From contig NZ_CP029043.1 of the NCBI RefSeq assembly GCF_003074055.1, positions 2,782,501-2,846,500 of the forward strand: 64,000 bases of DNA, written 5' to 3'. The translations under genes were made by a program, and so were the position numbers. This DNA is from Streptomyces nigra (GTDB taxonomy: Bacteria > Actinomycetota > Actinomycetes > Streptomycetales > Streptomycetaceae). Below the pieces are notes generated by a model. It saw nothing but the letters and a program-made list of their open reading frames with translations, had not been told where the DNA came from and made no database searches. Below are positions 61,701 to 64,000 of this stretch, in pieces (the stretch's first letter is position 1; the number at the start of each line of letters is the position of its first letter).

Positions 61701-63013
61701 TCATCCTGCTGAGGGCGGTACCGCTCCGTGTCGGTCTCGGGGTTGCTGGACGCGGAGGCATCACGGACGAGCTCGGTGGTCCTGCCGTTGAAGGACATCA
61801 CGGCGTTGTAGGACACCCAGCACAGGTCGGACGTCTTGTCCTTCTTGGCCGTGTTGTTCGCAGTGCCCGCGTCGAGCGCCTTCCGGTCGTCCTGGCAGCT
61901 GCGGTAGCGGCGTTCTATGTAGCCGGCGTCGTAGTTCCAGCCCTCGCCGATCCACGATGCCTGGGGCGAGGAGACGGCGGTGCGGCCGTCCACGCTCTGC
62001 GAGTTGTAGTCGAACGACACCTTGGGTGTGGGTCCGGCAGGCGCCGGTGGGATGTCCAACGGATAAGCCCAGGTAAACGCACCGGATGATCCCGCAACCT
62101 CCCACTTGCCGTTGGACGCGAGGGACGTGGCCTTGAAGGAGCCGCCGCTGCCGCCGCCCGAGTCCGTGGCTCCGATCACGGCGGTGTCCCCTGCCGCCGC
62201 CGGCGTCACCTTCGTCGCGGAGTTGTAGGCAGCCTGGACCACGCCCGCGCCGGCACCGGGCCCAGAGTCGGCAGCGGCGGGGGTGACCGTCCCGTCGGCC
62301 GCCGGATCGACCGTTGCGGTGATCGACTTGGACGCGGTGTCGTTGGTGGTCTCCAGCTCTTCGTACTCCTGGCACGCCTCGTCGTCCGGCGCCGTCAGGT
62401 AGCACTCGGGGAATTGCACGAAACGGAGCCTGGAAGCCCAGTCTGCTCCGTAGAGGTTCTCGAACTTGCCGTAGTCGAGTCTCACGTTGACCGGGACCGC
62501 GCCGGTCTCCGGAGCACGCACCGTCAGGACGGCTCCGTCAACCCCGTCGCTCACGGGAGACGTTCGGTCGGGAATGGTCACCTGCCACGTACCCGTGGGC
62601 GCCGGCTGATCGGGGGCCTGACCGAGGCTGACCGGCAGGTTGCCGACCGGAGTTGTGGCGGCCTGGCGGGGGGTACCGGCGGAGGCCGGTGTCGCAGTGG
62701 CACCGAAGTTCACCGTACCCGTCAGGTTGGACGGCGGGGTGGTGCTGCCCGTAGGAGCCTGGAGCAGATCCCTGGGTACCTTCGCCTTCAGAGTCTCAAG
62801 ATCACGAGAGACAGTCTGTCCCGGGACAGGCTCCTCGGCCTTGAGCCGTTCCAACTCCACCGTCTCGCGTCCCGCCTCGTCTTGCGACGGGCTCGGGACG
62901 GGCGGCAAAGCCAGCGACTGCGTGGGCAGCAGCGCCAGCAACAACGCGGCGGCCACCGTGGGAACGGTGGTGCGCGCGACACGGCGACGAGTGTGCGAGA
63001 TGTGGCCGAACAC
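55757..63013 (-). CDS. Secreted RHS-repeat polymorphic toxin with HINT and nuclease-like C-terminus
   Basis: A 2418-residue protein. The signal peptide is about 1-35 (HTRRRVARTT then an AALLLALLP core). After N-terminal domains comes a long RHS/YD-repeat shell (about 330-1960), with units such as TTYDYDARGNRAKVTDPAGNAW, ending IGAREYDQNSGRFLSADPI. A HINT autoprotease domain covers 2146-2287 (CFLAGTDVLMAD ... THEHPFW ... TYYVLAGETPVLVHN). The toxin tip is about 2288-2418, with D2329 and D2338-x-K2340 (WADGVDGASILDAKYV), resembling restriction-endonuclease-fold toxins. GTG 63013 is preferred: GGGGGG lies about 8 bases upstream; GTG 63034 is possible. Confidence 0.92.
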   Translation of the reverse strand: MFGHISHTRRRVARTTVPTVAAALLLALLPTQSLALPPVPSPSQDEAGRETVELERLKAEEPVPGQTVSRDLETLKAKVPRDLLQAPTGSTTPPSNLTGTVNFGATATPASAGTPRQAATTPVGNLPVSLGQAPDQPAPTGTWQVTIPDRTSPVSDGVDGAVLTVRAPETGAVPVNVRLDYGKFENLYGADWASRLRFVQFPECYLTAPDDEACQEYEELETTNDTASKSITATVDPAADGTVTPAAADSGPGAGAGVVQAAYNSATKVTPAAAGDTAVIGATDSGGGSGGSFKATSLASNGKWEVAGSSGAFTWAYPLDIPPAPAGPTPKVSFDYNSQSVDGRTAVSSPQASWIGEGWNYDAGYIERRYRSCQDDRKALDAGTANNTAKKDKTSDLCWVSYNAVMSFNGRTTELVRDASASSNPETDTERYRPQQDDGTRIEHKVGGANDDNNGEYWLVTTRDGTKYYYGLDEVGGGHADTNSVSTVPVFGNHPKEPCHADSFADSRCGAGKQQAWRWGLDKVVDVHGSTMVVNWKQETNYYAVYKKTKTPEQYDRHAYPVSIEYGMRSDLTKPSAKIEFNVAQRCLKSTTACDSANFAKTADPGAYRPWWDTPGNLNCKSTSKLCPRFPSFWTQLRLDSVTTKAARAGQTGLGLVDKYSLHQSFPEDWYDTAPGLWLNSITRTGYAPGDTTGTLQSKDGISFSAYTVGSTSELHTRLLDRQLPNLVLTGKSDQRPAFTRPRIGTVSTEHGGDIEVEYKGGCATEPSTDKGKSNSTCFPVRWSPDGDERTPAKAWFNKYVVHSVTERDKVTSKGEAVISTYSYFDPAWDKSDDEFTRPSLRTYREWKGYQKVSIRKGSKSTSEQGDVNSQSYVVTRYFRGVGGEVKDSTGTYVLLADDGPEFAGMQAEKITYRDSDGKVQRRALTFPTSKQTASRPRENEDGTAGEPLVAHRVGVKRTDDIQTADPSWRAVRTLTTYDDTYGLPQQVETSVVKPNGSGGETFSDRSCTTTTYVHNTSAWLIGLPKEQHSTGTSCADEATADPATQLKAALRNTYDDKSYGEAPSRGLVTTQAEIDGSGTSYSVAAKTTYDPLGRIRTVTRSGKGMEEIKYTPGDAGGPVTEVQSINAKGHTTTTAYEPGRGLALSTTDPNGRVQRMEYDALGRLVKGWSPSRSAAGQSPNVQISYQMAVATPDKSRPAAVTVQTLKDDGTYAQATTLYDGLLREVQKQTEAHGPGRIIVDTKYNDHGLLLEKTAGYLAKGEPSTELFAPRSKSLIPSWTRYRYDGMERQIRASVYHSGHYKYASYTSYSDTSTYVNPAGSTAPRIRTYQDALGRVTSVKHYSQEDSASPTGRTTTYDYDARGNRAKVTDPAGNAWSYVYDARGRVTSATDPDTGTAETWYDAADRPIRVKNARGQESFTEYDVLGRVLNVREGSASAAPTKEFTYDAATGGIGQPATSKRHTDSGDYENRVTGYDAEYRVTGSETVIPANSMTTGLSGTYSYAYTYTPTGRQHSVTLPAAGGLAREKVVTRYNSDGLPETTSGLAWYTSDATYSPFGELLRSVSAAQPYRVWTTNFIDPHTGSLQRTVTDRETSGEHRISDSYYSYDASGTITSNARRLTESTGSTWDTQCFTYDVMGELVHAWTSKVTPTGSGTGCKAANGATWGYRTDYAASTGPVADAPDEATDASSPDASLSSGLTATAPDAETVSTGATAYRQSFTFDWIGNRATMTEHDTADATKNVALTYGYGKSGSSGKIQPHTMAWASSNPSGKGGSFTYDASGNTTVRDLASTTQRLVWTPENKVDSITDDGKKTTYVYDAQGNRLLENSPSGSTLYLGETELTTDASGTLTRASRSYSQPGAPTVVRTTTNGATTGHKRTVLLADHLGTANTSVEVAAGQAVSRRAFKPYGEVRGIKPGTWPNKRSYLGTGIDDAATGLTHIGAREYDQNSGRFLSADPIIDMADPLQMNGYAYSNNSPVSKSDPTGLMLDVGHGSGARCTADCVRDVSDDERPAADWTLEGEVQQDVNGDGYISIFPTVHVDAKWKNATKYINAFYKQIDAVCSDYGRESCADTSIAHNAATVNVAKGGACLDAGRKCPAGLEYGLSAAMASGFMVAAEESGGRGGARLGRSPKSKGSSSCKCFLAGTDVLMADRSSKDIEDVEVGDEVLAADPKTGESGPRKVTRLIVTDDDKLFNELSVATADGIEKLTATHEHPFWSPSERRWVEARGLKKGSTLLTEEGETVVVTANRPFAKRARTYNLTVDDLHTYYVLAGETPVLVHNSNCGVSDLRVAVGKGAARDYQMSVAGMVEVRLRGGGEKIWADGVDGASILDAKYVSGKSSPFIPPGIKNAKVQGFIDADIANEMRRYAAVIGDSGNHYTNLRIVTNNSAAVPYFEGMMAKYGVPGSVSVVP

Positions 63014-63569
63014 GACGGGGTCCCCCCGGACCACTCGAGGCGGGACCGGTTAGGGGCCACGCATGATGTTGTTGTCAGACCCGGAGATTCTGTGGCCCCA
63101 ATGTGAAGAAACACCAGATCGTCACGCACGATGTGAACATGGTCACGCCACGTAATTGGATGCGTCGCGTCAAGCCGGACATACAGAGCTGCATACTCAC
63201 CAAAGGAAGCTTGAGCTGCGATAAGCCCCACAAGCGAAGCCCGGTGCGCCAACGCCGTAAAAGTGCCGTCATTTTGACCCTTTCTCACCTGAAGATGGGA
63301 CTTTTTGATCTCGGTTTCAAATGAGTCCGGGCGTCAAGAGGACCTGCCTGCGTCGGCCGTTCACGGTGCACGGGTCAGCGGCTGTCGCGGGCACAGGAAA
63401 CCCACCGGATGACGACAGCCTCTCCATGAGTCATCATCGCCTCGCTCGCCATATCCATTCTGAATCGGGGGACCCTCTCCGGGACCAGGAGTCGAATGGG
63501 CCTTGGCCGGCCGATCGTACCGGCGGCGCCCAGCCTGCCCGTCGGCATTCTGGGAAGGGGAATCGCCCG
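63014..63569. promoter_or_regulatory. Divergent intergenic region between the RHS and large secreted-protein genes
   Basis: 556 bp with a distinctly AT-richer centre (about 63090-63330; for example CATTTTGACCC and CTTTTTGATCTCGG). It must carry both promoters. TTGACC at 63276-63281 and TTGATC at 63305-63310 are possible -35 words for the + strand gene, but no well-spaced -10 is evident. Short ORFs here show no coding bias, and none was accepted. Confidence 0.35.
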
Positions 63570-64000
63570 ATGACGCGCAACTGGCGTCGCACACCCGGCC
63601 GTCGGTCCACCGCCGCGCTGGTCGCAGCCGCGGTCGCTGCCACCGGTGTGGTGTATGCCGGATTTCAGATGGCCGACGACGAAGCCGGAGGGCCCGGCGA
63701 CCGTCCATCGCGAACGGTGACCGAGCCCGCTGCGCTCGCTCAAGCAGCCACGACAGGCAGGAACGTCGAGGTCACGGCTGCGCGAACGGAACGCTCGACC
63801 ACCTGGGCCAGACCCGACGGCCTGATGGAGAAACATCTGCGTTCCTCCCCCATCCGGGCGAAGGTCGGGGGTGAGTGGAAGACGATCGATCCCAGCCTGC
63901 GCCGGACCAAGGCCGGCTGGGAACCGAGGGCAACCAATACGCGGATGGTCTTCTCCTCCGGTTCGAAGGAACGTGGTGAGTCTCGCTCTTCGCGGTCCAC
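63570..64000 (+). CDS. N-terminal part of a large secreted protein (LamG/RHS-associated type), cut by window end
   Basis: ATG 63570 follows GGGAAGGGG by 10 bases, and the frame stays open to the window end (143 codons). The product starts MTRNWRRTPGRRSTAALVAA with an export signal (AAVAATGVVYAGF). It continues VEVTAARTERSTTWARPDG, GGEWKTIDPSLRRTKAGWEP and TRMVFSSGS. This beginning is typical of large Streptomyces secreted LamG/DNRLRE proteins often found beside RHS genes (recognised from memory). It is divergent from the RHS toxin gene and may be a partner or a separate surface protein. Confidence 0.75.
   Translation, partial: MTRNWRRTPGRRSTAALVAAAVAATGVVYAGFQMADDEAGGPGDRPSRTVTEPAALAQAATTGRNVEVTAARTERSTTWARPDGLMEKHLRSSPIRAKVGGEWKTIDPSLRRTKAGWEPRATNTRMVFSSGSKERGESRSSRS

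Noticed and set aside
63103..63324. A 73-residue plus-strand ORF in the RHS upstream region
   Set aside because: Mixed codon use without a ribosome-binding site, and it lies in the divergent promoter region; no recognisable features.

Overview
This window is chromosomal DNA from a Streptomyces or a very close actinomycete. The evidence is very high GC with strong GC3 bias, frequent GTG starts, GTGA/ATGA overlaps between genes, and family markers: an SsgA-like sporulation protein, a SigU/RsuA-type ECF pair, an LAXTG sortase substrate and RDD/DUF2510 proteins. From memory, the gene order follows the S. coelicolor SCO2916-SCO2961 segment (clpS, pncB, secreted M6 protease, ssgG, hpd, GH20 hexosaminidase with a sugar ABC transporter, murA, hupA, malic enzyme, sigU, narK). 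The right end (about 54.4-64 kb) looks accessory.

0-14 kb: a partial gene end and a terminator; DUF2017 and clpS; the NAD-salvage genes pncB and pncA, with a palindrome upstream of pncB; a secreted M6/immune-inhibitor-A metalloprotease with a palindromic upstream site; two RDD membrane proteins; an SsgG-like protein; a GlcD-like flavoprotein; a TPR protein. 13-23 kb: 4-hydroxyphenylpyruvate dioxygenase, divergent from an Lrp/AsnC regulator; a four-gene glycine-betaine/choline-type ABC operon; a Lon-like secreted protease; a 175-bp tandem repeat array; an N-succinylamino acid racemase/OSBS-type enzyme coupled to a GNAT gene; an IclR regulator. 23-35 kb: an SF2 helicase; an antitoxin with a decayed Doc toxin; an MFS pump; tRNA-Cys; an LAXTG surface protein converging on a double SUKH-4 protein across a duplicated junction; a three-gene molybdenum hydroxylase operon.

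35-54 kb: a cytoplasmic GH20 hexosaminidase with its ABC importer, preceded by a DasR-like operator candidate; DUF3039; YqgE; murA with a duplicated 3' end; HU; malic enzyme; HelD; RsuA-SigU; a CGNR regulator; a repeat cluster; a uroporphyrinogen-III-synthase-like/DNA-binding fusion next to NarK; a PGGYGQQ-repeat membrane protein. 54.4-64 kb: two unrecognised small genes, a frameshifted tyrosine-integrase remnant, a candidate immunity gene and a 2418-residue secreted RHS toxin. The toxin ends in a HINT domain and a nuclease-like tip. A divergent large-secreted-protein gene runs off the window.

Functional groupings: pncA and pncB form the nicotinamide-to-nicotinate salvage branch. hpd with its Lrp regulator, and probably the IclR gene, controls tyrosine breakdown. 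The hexosaminidase and ABC importer form a sugar uptake and cytoplasmic hydrolysis unit. The RHS gene and the small gene after it form a contact-toxin/immunity module. The most noteworthy unexplained structures are the RHS island with its integrase scar, the decayed Doc toxin, two separate gene-end duplications (murA; LAXTG/SUKH junction) and the 175-bp array.
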